The notes under the pieces were generated by a model. The model was not told where the DNA came from, made no database searches, and worked only from the letters and a program-made list of their open reading frames with translations. Below are positions 42,209-50,722 of a stretch of DNA of 64,000 nucleotides, piece after piece. The position numbers were made by a program, and so were the translations under genes. This DNA comes from Vulcanimicrobium winogradskyi (GTDB lineage Bacteria; Vulcanimicrobiota; Vulcanimicrobiia; Vulcanimicrobiales; Vulcanimicrobiaceae). Location of the stretch: NCBI GenBank assembly GCA_003134965.1, contig PLDA01000007.1, positions 219,003 through 283,002 of the forward strand. Reading direction: 5' to 3'. Position 1 is the stretch's first letter; every line of letters begins with the position of its first letter.

Positions 42209-43171
42209 ATGTCTAGTCATCGGTCTCTCTCGGCCTTGGCAGCTCTCGTGCTCGCCGTTTCGCTTAGCGCTTGCGGCGGCGGGGGCGGTTCGAGCTTTAG
42301 CCCCCCACCTCCGCCGCCCGGCTCGCCGACGGTAACGATCTCGCCCGCCTCGCTGGTGTTCGGCGGAGCCGGCTCGGGAGCACAGACCTTCACGGTGAGC
42401 AGCTCGCTCGGAAACGTTCCCGTTCCGACGATCGATCTGCTCGGATGCGCGCCCGTTGCCAGCCTCGCGACCACCTCGACGACCTTGCCGGCGACCTATA
42501 CGGTGACCCCGCAGGGGAACGGCAGCTGTACGGTCGTGATGACGATCGCCCACCAATCCTCCTCGCTCGGGATCACCGTCGGCGGCGCATCGAGCCCGAC
42601 CCTGGGTCCGATCTCGCCGGTCTCGGTCTTCGTCGGCGGGACCGCCGGATCGGTGACCGTCAGCGCCTCGAGCGGAACGCTGACCGCCGACGCGACCTCC
42701 TGCTCCGGGATCGCCGCGGTCGGCGGCTCGGGCGGTGCGTCGCCGCAGACCTTCACGATCGCCGGCGTTGCGCCGGGGACGTGTACGCTCGTGATCGCCG
42801 ACGGTGCCAGTTCGACGAATGCGGCGATCACCGTCAGTGCGAACCCCGGCGGTCCGAACGCGCTGACGATCACGCCGTCGACGCTGACCTTTGCCTCGCC
42901 CAGCGCGAGCGCCCAGCACACGACGCTGAACTTCACCGGCAACGTCGGTGCGGTCAGCTTCAACGAGACCGACTGCGACGGCACCAACGGCCGGCCCAGG
43001 ATCGCGTTCTTCACGCTGACCAACGTGCCGCCGGGACAGCCGGCCACGCTGCCTCAAGACATCACCGTCACGCCCTTCGGGACGGCGGGGACCTCGGGGC
43101 TGTCGTGCTCGATCGTCTTCACGTCATCGGTCGGCGCGACCCAAGCCGTGCTCACCGTGTTCATCCAGTAA
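42209..43171 (+). CDS. secreted lipoprotein with Ig-like beta repeats
   Basis: 320 residues: lipoprotein signal (LAALVLAVSLSACGGGGG, lipobox LSAC), a Gly/Pro spacer (FSPPPPPPGSP), then three beta-sandwich-like repeats of about 95 residues, each beginning with a VTISPASLVFGG, LGPISPVSVFVGG or LTITPSTLTFASP motif and containing one Cys pair (LGCAP and GSCTV; SCSGI and GTCTL; DCDGT and LSCSI). This is the pattern of tandem Ig-like/choice-of-anchor surface domains. AGGAGG lies ten bases before the ATG. Similar composition to the previous gene, suggesting a related surface pair. Confidence 0.72.
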   Translation: MSSHRSLSALAALVLAVSLSACGGGGGSSFSPPPPPPGSPTVTISPASLVFGGAGSGAQTFTVSSSLGNVPVPTIDLLGCAPVASLATTSTTLPATYTVTPQGNGSCTVVMTIAHQSSSLGITVGGASSPTLGPISPVSVFVGGTAGSVTVSASSGTLTADATSCSGIAAVGGSGGASPQTFTIAGVAPGTCTLVIADGASSTNAAITVSANPGGPNALTITPSTLTFASPSASAQHTTLNFTGNVGAVSFNETDCDGTNGRPRIAFFTLTNVPPGQPATLPQDITVTPFGTAGTSGLSCSIVFTSSVGATQAVLTVFIQ

Positions 43172-43186
43172 ACAATGTCAGGCTGA

Positions 43187-43206
43187 CCCTTCGACAGGCT
43201 CAGGGG
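43187..43206 (+). repeat. dispersed repeat copy, intergenic
   Basis: CCCTTCGACAGGCTCAGGGG in the 40-bp gap between the lipoprotein stop and the stop of the DUF885 gene. Confidence 0.7.
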
Positions 43207-43210
43207 AAGC

Positions 43211-44971
43211 CTAGAGGATCTTCCCGTCGTCGTCCGCTCCGAGGAGGAGCGGACGGAGCAGCGGGATCGCGGGATCGCCGTACTGCAAGAGATCGTGATG
43301 GAAGCGCGCCAGGGTGTACGCGCTGCCCATCTTTTTCTTGTAGTCGGCGCGCAGTTTGAGGATCGCGAGCTTGCCGAAGGTGTAGTAGCCGTAGGTCGCG
43401 TCCTGCGTGCCGCGGCGGGCCTCTGCGCGCGCGCTGGCCGGGTCGAGGAACGCCTGCGTCTGGAAGAGCCGCTGCGCCTGCGCGACCGTCATCCCTTGCG
43501 TGTGCATCTTCACCCCGGCGACGTAGCGCGCGTTGCGCCAGATCGCTTCGCGCAACTGCATCAGCCGGACGCGAGGATCTCCGTCACCCCAGCCCTGATC
43601 CACCATCATCTGCTCGTCGTAGTGCGCCCAGCCTTCGACGAACGAGTTCGCCGTGAGCAGCTTCTCGGTGAGCGTGAGCGGCAAGTGCTTGTCGATCGTG
43701 AAGTTGACGAAGTGTCCCGGATAGACTTCGTGTGCTGAAATGATCGGGCGCTCGAAGTCGTTGAACGCCTCCAGATATTGCTCCTGGATCCTCGGGGGAT
43801 CCCGTGGATCGACCGGCGTGACGTTGTAGTACGCGTGCGTCGCAACGCGCTCGAGCGGACCCGGCGCGTCCATCGAGGCCTCGGTGGTCGCGCGCAAGAA
43901 CTCCGGCGTCACGGTCACCGAGATGTCGGCGTCGGGCGGAAGGTCGATGATGTGGTGCGCGACGACGAACGCGCGCAGCTTCACGAGATCGCCTTGCGCC
44001 GCGGCCAGCAGGCGCGCGGAGGTCGGATGGATCTTGTAGAGCCGCGCCAGCACCTGCTCCGTCGTCGCGTTCGGGTCGATCCGCTTCGCGGTCGCGACCA
44101 TCTCGGCGTGCGTCTGCGCCAGCGCCCTCTCGCCGATCGCGAGATACCGGTCGAGCGGCATCTCGATCCCCTCTTCGTACTTCAGCCGCGCGCTGTAGTT
44201 GTCCGCACCGATCGCGTACGTCCCCGAGGGATGGGCCTTCCAGCGCCGCGTGAGGTAGCCGGCGAAGTCCTTCGTGGCGGCGACCGCGGTCGCGGTCGAG
44301 CGGCGGAAGCGCGCGCGTAGGGCGGCGTCACCGACGCCGGCGAACGCCTGCGGCACCGTCTTCGCGAACAGTTGCACGCTCCCGGCGGCGTCGTCGATCG
44401 CGATCGCAGCGGTGTCCCCGTCGACGGCGGTCAGGTTCTCGCGAGCCTGCGCGAACAGCAGCGGGATCTGCTCCTCGCGCGCGATCGCGTCGCGCAGCCG
44501 CACGTCGGGCGCGGCGAACTTGCGCGATATCAGCAGAAAGACCGCGCCGCTCGCAGTCTGCACGTACCCGTCGGGCTGATGCTTCCACAGCTGCATCGCC
44601 TCGTTCAGCAGCAGGTCATCCCGCAGCGAGTTCTCCAGCATCCGGTGGTCGAGCGCTCCGCGCGGCGACATCGCGGCGGGATCGATCGCACCGATCCGAT
44701 CGAGATAGCGGTGGTCGCGCGCCAGTTGCTCGGCATAGTCACCCGCCGAGTAGGAGCCGAGCAGCCGATCGTAGCGATGGATCCCGGCCGCGGTCGCGGA
44801 GACCGGATTCGCGCGGAACGTCTCGTCGAAATACGCCTTCGCAACGGCGGAGTAGCGATCGTCGGCCGCTTGCGCGGCCGGGCGCCCGCTCGGCTGTGCG
44901 GTCGGAACGGGAGCGGCACCGAGCAGCGCCGCGAGTACGACGAGGGCGCAGAATCGAACATTGGGAAGCAT
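43211..44971 (-). CDS. secreted DUF885-family putative metallopeptidase
   Basis: 586 residues, signal peptide (LPNVRFCALVVLAALLGAAP) and a helical DUF885 body. The two family motifs are present: HEVYPGHFVNF (near residue 412) and SFVEGWAHYDEQMM (near 445), which together resemble a HExxH-derived zinc site with a distal Glu. Members are thought to be metallopeptidases but few have been tested. C-terminal YGYYTFGKLAILKLRADYKK is also typical. Single gene, convergent with the lipoprotein gene and divergent from YceI. Confidence 0.82.
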   Translation of the reverse strand: MLPNVRFCALVVLAALLGAAPVPTAQPSGRPAAQAADDRYSAVAKAYFDETFRANPVSATAAGIHRYDRLLGSYSAGDYAEQLARDHRYLDRIGAIDPAAMSPRGALDHRMLENSLRDDLLLNEAMQLWKHQPDGYVQTASGAVFLLISRKFAAPDVRLRDAIAREEQIPLLFAQARENLTAVDGDTAAIAIDDAAGSVQLFAKTVPQAFAGVGDAALRARFRRSTATAVAATKDFAGYLTRRWKAHPSGTYAIGADNYSARLKYEEGIEMPLDRYLAIGERALAQTHAEMVATAKRIDPNATTEQVLARLYKIHPTSARLLAAAQGDLVKLRAFVVAHHIIDLPPDADISVTVTPEFLRATTEASMDAPGPLERVATHAYYNVTPVDPRDPPRIQEQYLEAFNDFERPIISAHEVYPGHFVNFTIDKHLPLTLTEKLLTANSFVEGWAHYDEQMMVDQGWGDGDPRVRLMQLREAIWRNARYVAGVKMHTQGMTVAQAQRLFQTQAFLDPASARAEARRGTQDATYGYYTFGKLAILKLRADYKKKMGSAYTLARFHHDLLQYGDPAIPLLRPLLLGADDDGKIL

Positions 44972-45039
44972 CCCGGGCGCCTTCCGCGAGACGTTTCTCG
45001 GTCCTCGCCGTTTTCGGATCAGAGTTCTTTCATGATCGT

Positions 45040-45063
45040 GGCGTACGGTGGTCGCCGTACGCC
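45040..45063 (+). promoter_or_regulatory. 9-bp inverted repeat upstream of YceI
   Basis: GGCGTACGG (45040-45048) and CCGTACGCC (45055-45063) are perfect inverted arms with a 6-base spacer, ending 9 bases before the GGGAGG ribosome site of the YceI gene. It could be an operator or an mRNA hairpin. No T-run follows. Confidence 0.5.
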
Positions 45064-45086
45064 GTCTTGCCTGGGAGGCAGCCTTG

Positions 45087-45659
45087 TTGCGTCCGCTCCT
45101 CGCCGCCGCGCTCGTCGCAGGGCTCGCCGTCCCGGCACTTGCCGCCGATTATGCGGTCGACTCGAACCACACGCAGGCGACGTTCACCGTAACGCACCTT
45201 GCGATCTCCCGCGTAACCGGCAAGGTACCGGTTGCGGCCGGCAGCGTCACGCTCGGGTCAACCGACATCCCGACGGCGATCAGCGTGACGCTCAGCGCGA
45301 AGGATATCGACACGCAGAGCGCCGATCGCGACAAGGACCTGCGCTTGGCCGATTGGTTCGACGTCGAAAAATTTCCGACGATGACGTTCGTCTCCAAGAC
45401 GATCACCGGCAGCCCGCAGGCCTTCAGCATCACCGGCGACCTGACGATGCACGGCGTAACAAAGCCGGTGACGCTCACCGCGAAAGAGCTCGGCAAGATG
45501 ACGGACGCGCGCAACCGCACGCATGTCGGCTACAGCGCTTCGGCCACCCTCGACCGTCGTGACTGGGGCCTCAACTGGGGCAAGACGTCGCCGGCCGGAG
45601 CGCTGATCGCCGGCTACGAAATCACCATCGACCTCAACGTCGAGATCGTCTCGAAGTAA
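45087..45659 (+). CDS. YceI-family periplasmic protein
   Basis: 190 residues. The TTG at 45087 follows GGGAGG by 8 bases and gives a clean signal peptide (RPLLAAALVAGLAVPALAAD); an adjacent TTG at 45084 and a GTG at 45048 are less likely. The mature lipocalin-like barrel has the family motifs YAVDSNHTQATFTVTHL, DIDTQSADRDKDLRLADWFD, FPTMTFVSKTI, LTMHGVTKPVTL and RRDWGLNW. YceI proteins bind polyisoprenoids in the periplasm. Single gene with an inverted repeat upstream. Confidence 0.85.
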   Translation: MRPLLAAALVAGLAVPALAADYAVDSNHTQATFTVTHLAISRVTGKVPVAAGSVTLGSTDIPTAISVTLSAKDIDTQSADRDKDLRLADWFDVEKFPTMTFVSKTITGSPQAFSITGDLTMHGVTKPVTLTAKELGKMTDARNRTHVGYSASATLDRRDWGLNWGKTSPAGALIAGYEITIDLNVEIVSK

Positions 45660-45690
45660 GCGGCGCGCCTACCTATCGAGGTGTGGGCGT

Positions 45691-46017
45691 TCAGGTCGGG
45701 ATCGCGCAGTCGCGGCTGATCCAGTAGTGTGCGTTCGGAGCGTATCCGGGCTCCACGACGATGATGTCGGTCTCGTAGAACTGAAAGCTCTGAAGCGTCG
45801 TGCGCGGCCCGCTCACCAGGCCGAATCGCTGGCCCTGCGTCGCGTCCGGCGTGCGCGCGCGGACCGGACGGTCGGTGCCGGTCAGAAAGACGTAGAGCGG
45901 CGTCTGCCGGCAAACGACGCTGAGCGTCGCGGCCGGCGCCGGACTCGGCACCGGTGCGGCGGCGAGCAGCGCGGCCGCGGCCAGCGGCGCAAGAAACGTA
46001 CGCTTCTCGATCACCAT
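45691..46017 (-). CDS. small secreted hypothetical protein in the sufR operon
   Basis: 108 residues with a signal peptide (FLAPLAAAALLAAAPVPSPA) and a mature part of about 75 residues (LSVVCRQTPLYVFLTGTDRP, TTLQSFQFYETDIIVVEPGY, YWISRDCAIPT) containing two Cys that may pair. No family recognised. It lies 8 bp after the IscU-like gene, so it should be transcribed with sufR and the IscU-like gene. Whether it takes part in metal or sulfur handling is unknown. Confidence 0.6.
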   Translation of the reverse strand: MVIEKRTFLAPLAAAALLAAAPVPSPAPAATLSVVCRQTPLYVFLTGTDRPVRARTPDATQGQRFGLVSGPRTTLQSFQFYETDIIVVEPGYAPNAHYWISRDCAIPT

Positions 46018-46025
46018 GATCGCCC

Positions 46026-46556
46026 TCAGTGCAGTTTGATGGTGAGGACGCCGGCGTCCTCGAGGACCTTCGGACCGGCCTTGGCGTCCTCTTCGGTGGT
46101 CCCGTTCCCTGGGCGGCTCGCGGCCGCCGCCGCGGCGGCGACGGTCGCGCGCGCTTCCTCGAGCATCCCGTCCGTGATCTGTCCGGCGGCGCGCTTGGCG
46201 CGATAGTCTTCGACCGCGGCCTGCAGCGCGAACCGCGACCGCTCGGGATAGTCTTTCTTCTTCTCCGGATAGCCGTCGAGCGCGGCCTCGATATCGGCGT
46301 CGGTGATCGCCAGCGCCTCGTCGATCGTCTTGCCCCTGGTCAGCTCGACCAGCAGCGAGCACGTCGCCGTACCGAAACCGCAGCCGGTCGTGAAATATGA
46401 GACGTCCTCGATCACGTCGCCCGGTCCGACCTTGAGGAAGAACGTGTAGAGGTCGCCGCACGAGTCGCTGAAGTACTCGCCGCTGGCGGTCGGATTCTCC
46501 ATCGTGCGGAACCCGGTGCGGTGCTCGACGAGCGCTTGGAACTTTGCGAAATTCAT
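46026..46556 (-). CDS. IscU/NifU-like protein lacking the third Cys
   Basis: 176 residues. The N-terminal IscU fold is recognisable: SDSCGDLYTFFLKV (Cys33 with the conserved Asp35) and YFTTGCGFGTATCSLL (Cys59, spacing 26 as in IscU). The third scaffold Cys, normally in an HC pair before an AxxAxxDY helix, is missing; the equivalent segment here is KKDYPERSRFALQAAVEDY. An extra Cys66 is present. A C-terminal tail rich in Ala and acidic residues follows. It may act as a carrier rather than a scaffold. Its ATG overlaps the SufR TGA (ATGA), so it is under SufR control. The canonical SufU is at 50723. Confidence 0.75.
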   Translation of the reverse strand: MNFAKFQALVEHRTGFRTMENPTASGEYFSDSCGDLYTFFLKVGPGDVIEDVSYFTTGCGFGTATCSLLVELTRGKTIDEALAITDADIEAALDGYPEKKKDYPERSRFALQAAVEDYRAKRAAGQITDGMLEEARATVAAAAAAASRPGNGTTEEDAKAGPKVLEDAGVLTIKLH

Positions 46557-47215
46557 GCTGTTGCGGCGGTCTCTCTCGTTGGCGCGGGGTCTATATCTAT
46601 CTCGAATCGGCATTCGGTCCCGCCGGTTGCGAGGCTCTCCACTTGGTGAGCCCGGCCGGGCGCGACGCTCTCGAGGATCGTGTGGATCGCGCTGCACGCC
46701 TCGGGGTTTTCGGCGACGACCGACGCGTAGGGGCAGGCGTGCTCGTGCAGCAGCATCGTGCCGCGCTCGGTCTTCTGCAGCTCGGCGTTGACACCGGACG
46801 CTCGCAGCGCCGCGACGACCTTGGCTAGGTGCTCTTCGGCAGGGTGCGCCTCGGTCACCGCGCCGAGCCGGTCGGCGGAGCGCTTGCCGATCCGTTCGAA
46901 GACCGCTTTGACGGCGTCGTCGCCGCCGGCGCTGCGGATCTCGCGCAGCACGGCGTTGAGCATCTTGTCGTAGCGCTGCGGAAAGTAGCGGTCGGCGGCC
47001 GGGGTGAGCGAGTACTCGACCGTCGGTTTGGTCTTGCCGCGCCGCACGCTGCGTCCGGCGATCAGCCCGTCGCGTTCGAGGATGACCAGCTGCTGGCGGA
47101 TCGCGTTCGGCGAGAGACCGAACTGGCCGGCGAGGTCGAATGCCGACGCGGAACGCCGCTCGCGGAGGGCGCCGACAATCTTTCCTCGTGTCGAGTCGAA
47201 GAAACGGTCGTGCAT
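46553..47215 (-). CDS. sufR: SufR-type iron-sulfur transcriptional repressor
   Basis: About 220 residues: N-terminal ArsR/DeoR-like winged helix (VGALRERRSASAFDLAGQFG, LSPNAIRQQLVILERDGLIA, RRGKTKPTVEYSLT wing) and a C-terminal domain with three Cys spaced exactly as the cluster ligands of SufR, C-x12-C-x27-C (HACPYAS, EACSAIH, TECRFEI). SufR binds a 4Fe-4S cluster and represses suf genes when clusters are plentiful. ATG at 47215 with GAGG six bases upstream is preferred over the GTG at 47227. Divergent from sufC with 84 bp between starts, holding the likely operator. Confidence 0.88.
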   Translation of the reverse strand: MHDRFFDSTRGKIVGALRERRSASAFDLAGQFGLSPNAIRQQLVILERDGLIAGRSVRRGKTKPTVEYSLTPAADRYFPQRYDKMLNAVLREIRSAGGDDAVKAVFERIGKRSADRLGAVTEAHPAEEHLAKVVAALRASGVNAELQKTERGTMLLHEHACPYASVVAENPEACSAIHTILESVAPGRAHQVESLATGGTECRFEIDIDPAPTRETAATA

Positions 47216-47248
47216 TTCCAGCCTCACCGTACCACGGACGCCATAGAT

Positions 47249-47291
47249 AGTCCAGACTTTCCTTGACTTTCTCGGCCCTCGGCTTTACGAT
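47249..47291 (+). promoter_or_regulatory. sufC promoter with candidate SufR operator
   Basis: TTGACT (47263-47268), a 17-bp spacer and TACGAT (47286-47291) form a near-consensus promoter. Transcription would start about 47298, so the sufC ATG at 47300 is essentially leaderless; no ribosome site is seen. A GACTTT direct repeat at 10-bp spacing (47255-47260 and 47265-47270) and the palindrome AGTCCAGACT (47249-47258) overlap the -35 and are candidate SufR sites. Confidence 0.7.
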
Positions 47292-47299
47292 ACCGTGGC

Positions 47300-48097
47300 A
47301 TGTCTATCACGCGCGGGCTCGTCGCGCGCGACCTCAGGGTCGCCGTCGAGAACAAGGAAATCCTCAAGGGAATCGACCTCACCGTCGAGCCCGGGCGCGT
47401 TCACGCGCTCATGGGTCCGAACGGGAGCGGCAAATCGACGCTGGCGTTCACCCTGGCCGGCCATCCCGGCTACCAGGTTCTGAGCGGGTCGGCGACCCTC
47501 GACGGCGAGGATCTGCTGGGGCTCCCGCCCGACAAGCGTGCGAAAGCCGGTCTGTTCCTCTCGTTCCAGTATCCGGCCGCGATCCCGGGCGTCTCCGTCG
47601 CCAACTTTCTGCGCACCGCGCGGATGGCGGTGCGCCCGGAGGACTTGAACCCCGCCAAGTTCCGCAAGCTCGTCTTCGACAAACTCGACACGCTCGACAT
47701 GGATCCCGCGTTTCTGGGCCGTTACGTCAACGACGGCTTCTCGGGTGGTGAAAAAAAGCGCCTCGAGATGCTCCAGATGGCGATCCTGGCACCCAAGTAC
47801 GCCGTCCTCGACGAGACCGACTCGGGGCTCGACGTCGATGCGCTGCAGTCCGTCGGCCGAAGCGTCAACGCGCTGCGTGAGAGCGACGAGGGGAAGGACA
47901 TCGGCTTCCTCCTCATCACGCACTATCCGCGCATCCTCAAGTACGTCCCGGCGGACGTCGTGCACATCCTCATCGACGGGCGGATCGTGAAGACCGGCGG
48001 CCCGGAGCTCGCAAACGAAATCGAACGCGACGGCTACGACGGCGTGCGCGCTTCGACGAGCTCAGCACAGGCTGAGGCCGCGGCGGCCCGTGCCTAG
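47300..48097 (+). CDS. sufC: Fe-S cluster assembly ATPase SufC
   Basis: 265 residues of the ABC ATPase SufC: Walker A GPNGSGKST (near residue 40), the SufC-specific SFQYPAAIPGVSV stretch, signature FSGGEKKRLEML, Walker B YAVLDETDSGLDVDAL and the switch His in LLITHYPRIL. It drives the SufBCD scaffold. The last 15 residues (RASTSSAQAEAAAARA) are coded by a degenerate copy of the dispersed repeat and are not part of the conserved fold. It overlaps sufD by 8 bp. Starts leaderless from the promoter at 47263. Confidence 0.95.
   Translation: MSITRGLVARDLRVAVENKEILKGIDLTVEPGRVHALMGPNGSGKSTLAFTLAGHPGYQVLSGSATLDGEDLLGLPPDKRAKAGLFLSFQYPAAIPGVSVANFLRTARMAVRPEDLNPAKFRKLVFDKLDTLDMDPAFLGRYVNDGFSGGEKKRLEMLQMAILAPKYAVLDETDSGLDVDALQSVGRSVNALRESDEGKDIGFLLITHYPRILKYVPADVVHILIDGRIVKTGGPELANEIERDGYDGVRASTSSAQAEAAAARA
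48051..48075 (+). repeat. degenerate dispersed repeat copy at the end of sufC
   Basis: CTTCGACGAGCTCAGCACAG followed by GCTGA, an altered copy of the repeat read in frame as STSSAQA in the SufC tail. Confidence 0.55.
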
Positions 48098-49472
48098 CGG
48101 CGTCTCCGAGACGCTCCCCGCGCTCGACTTCACGCCGACTGCGGCGACGCTCGACCGGGTCCTCACGTTTCTCGACGACCAGGACGACGGCACCGCGAGC
48201 GACGCCGCGCTGCGACGCGAAGCGCTCGCGCGCTACGAAGCGCTGCCTGCGCCGGGCGCGCGTCCGAACCGCGGCTGGAAGTACGATTACGCGGCGCTCA
48301 AGTTCGACGAGCTGCGCTGGACGTCGGGTCGCATCGAAATGGCGGCGATCCCTTCACGCCCCGCACCGAAGCCCCGGCCCGAGGAGGCCGGCGATCTCGA
48401 TCGCCCGGCCCTCGCGACCGAGAACGCCGGCGGGTTGTTCTTCGTCGGCGCGACCCGTATCGACGCGCCGAGCAACGTCGATTCGCGAATCACCGTACTG
48501 CCGCTCACCGAGAGCGGCAAGCACGACCTCGCGGCGAGCCTCGCGGGCACGCTGCACGAGATCGTCGACTGGCGCGCCGACAAGTTCGCGGCGCTGGCGA
48601 CCGCGTTCGAGAACTGCGGCGCCTACGTCCGCGTCCCGGACGGCGTCCAGCTCGAGACGCCGATCCAGATCGTCTTCGCGAGCGCGCCCGACGACGAGGC
48701 GGTCTTCCCGCACGTCGTCGTGATCCTCGGCAAGGGCGCCCGCGCCACGGTGCTCGAGCGGCACGTCGGCGACGGTGACCCGTTCACGTGCGGGATCGTC
48801 GAGGTGCACGCCGGCGAGGGCGCCGAGCTCGATTACGCCGTCGTGCAGCAGACCGGCGACGCGGCGCGCGTCTTCTTCTCGCGCGGAGCGCGCTGCGAGC
48901 GCGACGCGCAGGTTCGCTGGTATCTCGCCGAGCTGGGCGGCGCACTGGCTCGCACCGTGTTAAGCGCGAAACTCGCCGCGCCGGGCGCGCGGGCCGAAGC
49001 ATCGGCGCTCTTCTTCAACACCGGGATGCAGCACGTCGACCTGACCTCGGGCGTCGATCACACCGTCGGGCCCACGACCTCCGACACCGTGGTGCGCAGC
49101 GCTGCGACCGATCGCGGCCAGGGCCGCTACGTCGGCAACATCGTGATCCGCCCGAAGGCGCACGGCAGCGACGCCTCGCTGCGCGACGACGCTTTGCTGC
49201 TGTCGAAGCACGCGCACATCGATTCGATCCCGGCGCTCGAGATCGCGGCGAACGACGTCAAGGCGTTCCACGGCGCGACCGTCGGCTCGCTCGACGAGGA
49301 TGCGCTGTTCTACGCCGGCAGCCGCGGGATCGCGCGCGGCGAGGCGCTGCGCTTGATCACGCTCGGCTTCTTCGAACCGGTCATCGCCCGTTTCCCGGGC
49401 GCGGCCCTGCGCGACGAGATCCGTACCGCGCTCGACGGGAAGATCGACGAAGCGACGGAGATCGACCTGTGA
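48090..49472 (+). CDS. sufD: Fe-S cluster assembly protein SufD
   Basis: 460 residues. N-terminal helical part with PAPGARPNRGWKYDYAALKF (the RxWKYT-like SufD motif), a beta-helix core, and the C-terminal SufB/SufD signature stretch: VGPTTSDTVVRSAATDRGQG, IDSIPALEIAANDVKAFHGA and SLDEDALFYAGSRGIARGEA. The conserved His and Asn-Asp of the scaffold interface are present (ANDVKAFHGAT). It pairs with SufC and normally SufB, which is not in this cluster. GTG start overlapping sufC by 8 bp; stop overlaps sufS (GTGA). Confidence 0.9.
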   Translation: MPSGVSETLPALDFTPTAATLDRVLTFLDDQDDGTASDAALRREALARYEALPAPGARPNRGWKYDYAALKFDELRWTSGRIEMAAIPSRPAPKPRPEEAGDLDRPALATENAGGLFFVGATRIDAPSNVDSRITVLPLTESGKHDLAASLAGTLHEIVDWRADKFAALATAFENCGAYVRVPDGVQLETPIQIVFASAPDDEAVFPHVVVILGKGARATVLERHVGDGDPFTCGIVEVHAGEGAELDYAVVQQTGDAARVFFSRGARCERDAQVRWYLAELGGALARTVLSAKLAAPGARAEASALFFNTGMQHVDLTSGVDHTVGPTTSDTVVRSAATDRGQGRYVGNIVIRPKAHGSDASLRDDALLLSKHAHIDSIPALEIAANDVKAFHGATVGSLDEDALFYAGSRGIARGEALRLITLGFFEPVIARFPGAALRDEIRTALDGKIDEATEIDL

Positions 49473-50719
49473 TCGCAGCGGCCGATCCCAAACAGGCGCG
49501 CATCGTCGCCGACTTCCCGATTCTGGCCAAGCCGACGTCACGCGGAAAACGTCTCGTCTACCTCGATTCGGCGGCCTCGTCGCAGAAGCCGCGCGTCGTG
49601 ATCGACGCGCTGGTCCACTACTACGAGAACGACAACGCGAACATCCACCGCGGCGTCTACGAATTGGCGGCGCGCGCGACCGAGCAGTTCGAGGCCGCAC
49701 GCGCGAAGGTTGCGCGCTTCGTCAACGCGGCGCATACCGAAGAGATCGTCTGGACGCGGAACACGACCGAGGCGATCAACCTCGTCTCGTTCTCGTGGGG
49801 CCTTGCGAATCTAGGGCCAGGCGATGCGATCCTGACGACGCAGCTCGAGCACCACTCGAATCTGGTGCCCTGGCAGTTGCTCGCCGCGAAGACCGGCGCC
49901 GTGCTTCGCTTCATCCCGGCCGACGCGAACGGCGTGCTCGTGCTCGACGAGCTGGACGATCTGCTCGACGGCGTGAAGCTGGTCGCGATGACGCACGTCT
50001 CCAACACGATCGGCTCGATTGCGCCGCTCGCCACGATCGTCCCGCGCGCGCACGCCGCCGGCGCCGTCGTGCTGGTCGACGCCGCGCAGTCGGTCCCGCA
50101 CATGCCGGTCGACGTGCAGGCGCTCGACGTCGACTTCCTCGCCGCCAGCGGGCACAAGATGTGCGGTCCGACCGGGATCGGCTTTCTGTACGGCAAGCGC
50201 GCCCTGCTCGACGCGATGCCGCCGTTCTTGACCGGCGGCGACATGATCAAGCGGGTCTCGTACGAGACGACGTCGTTCAACGAACTGCCGTGGAAGTTCG
50301 AAGCCGGCACCTCGAACATCGCCGACGCGATCGCGCTCGGCACCGCCGTCGACTACCTGAGCGCCGTGGGAATGGACTGGATCCGCGCCCACGAGCTCGT
50401 CCTCACGTCGTACGCGCTCGAGCGGCTGCGGACGCTCGAAGCGCGCGGTCTGGCGGTCTACGGTCCGCCGCGCGCCGAAGACCGTGCCGGCGTGATCTCG
50501 TTCAACCTCGGCGACATCCACGCGCACGATCTCGCGTCGATCCTCGACGTCGAAGGTGTCTGCGTGCGCGCCGGCCACCACTGCACGATGCCGCTCATGG
50601 AAAAGATGGGCTGGCCCGCCACCGCCCGCGCCTCGTTCTACCTCTACAACACCGAAGAAGACGTCGACGCCTTGGTCGCCGGACTCGAAAAGGCCGCCGA
50701 CGTGTTTCGGCTAGCGTAG
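49469..50719 (+). CDS. sufS: group II cysteine desulfurase SufS
   Basis: 416 residues of the PLP-dependent class V aminotransferase fold: RLVYLDSAASSQKPR, ANIHRGVYELAARATEQFEA, the His-Asn TNTIG-type loop MTHVSNTIGSIAP, PLP Asp in VLVDAAQSVPHM, PLP Lys in AASGHKMCGPTGIGF, and the catalytic Cys in RAGHHCTMPLM. The long RxGHHC form without the extended loop of IscS marks it as SufS. It takes sulfur from cysteine and passes it to SufU. GTG start overlaps the sufD TGA (GTGA); sufU follows after 3 bp. Confidence 0.94.
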   Translation: MIAAADPKQARIVADFPILAKPTSRGKRLVYLDSAASSQKPRVVIDALVHYYENDNANIHRGVYELAARATEQFEAARAKVARFVNAAHTEEIVWTRNTTEAINLVSFSWGLANLGPGDAILTTQLEHHSNLVPWQLLAAKTGAVLRFIPADANGVLVLDELDDLLDGVKLVAMTHVSNTIGSIAPLATIVPRAHAAGAVVLVDAAQSVPHMPVDVQALDVDFLAASGHKMCGPTGIGFLYGKRALLDAMPPFLTGGDMIKRVSYETTSFNELPWKFEAGTSNIADAIALGTAVDYLSAVGMDWIRAHELVLTSYALERLRTLEARGLAVYGPPRAEDRAGVISFNLGDIHAHDLASILDVEGVCVRAGHHCTMPLMEKMGWPATARASFYLYNTEEDVDALVAGLEKAADVFRLA

Positions 50720-50722
50720 ACC

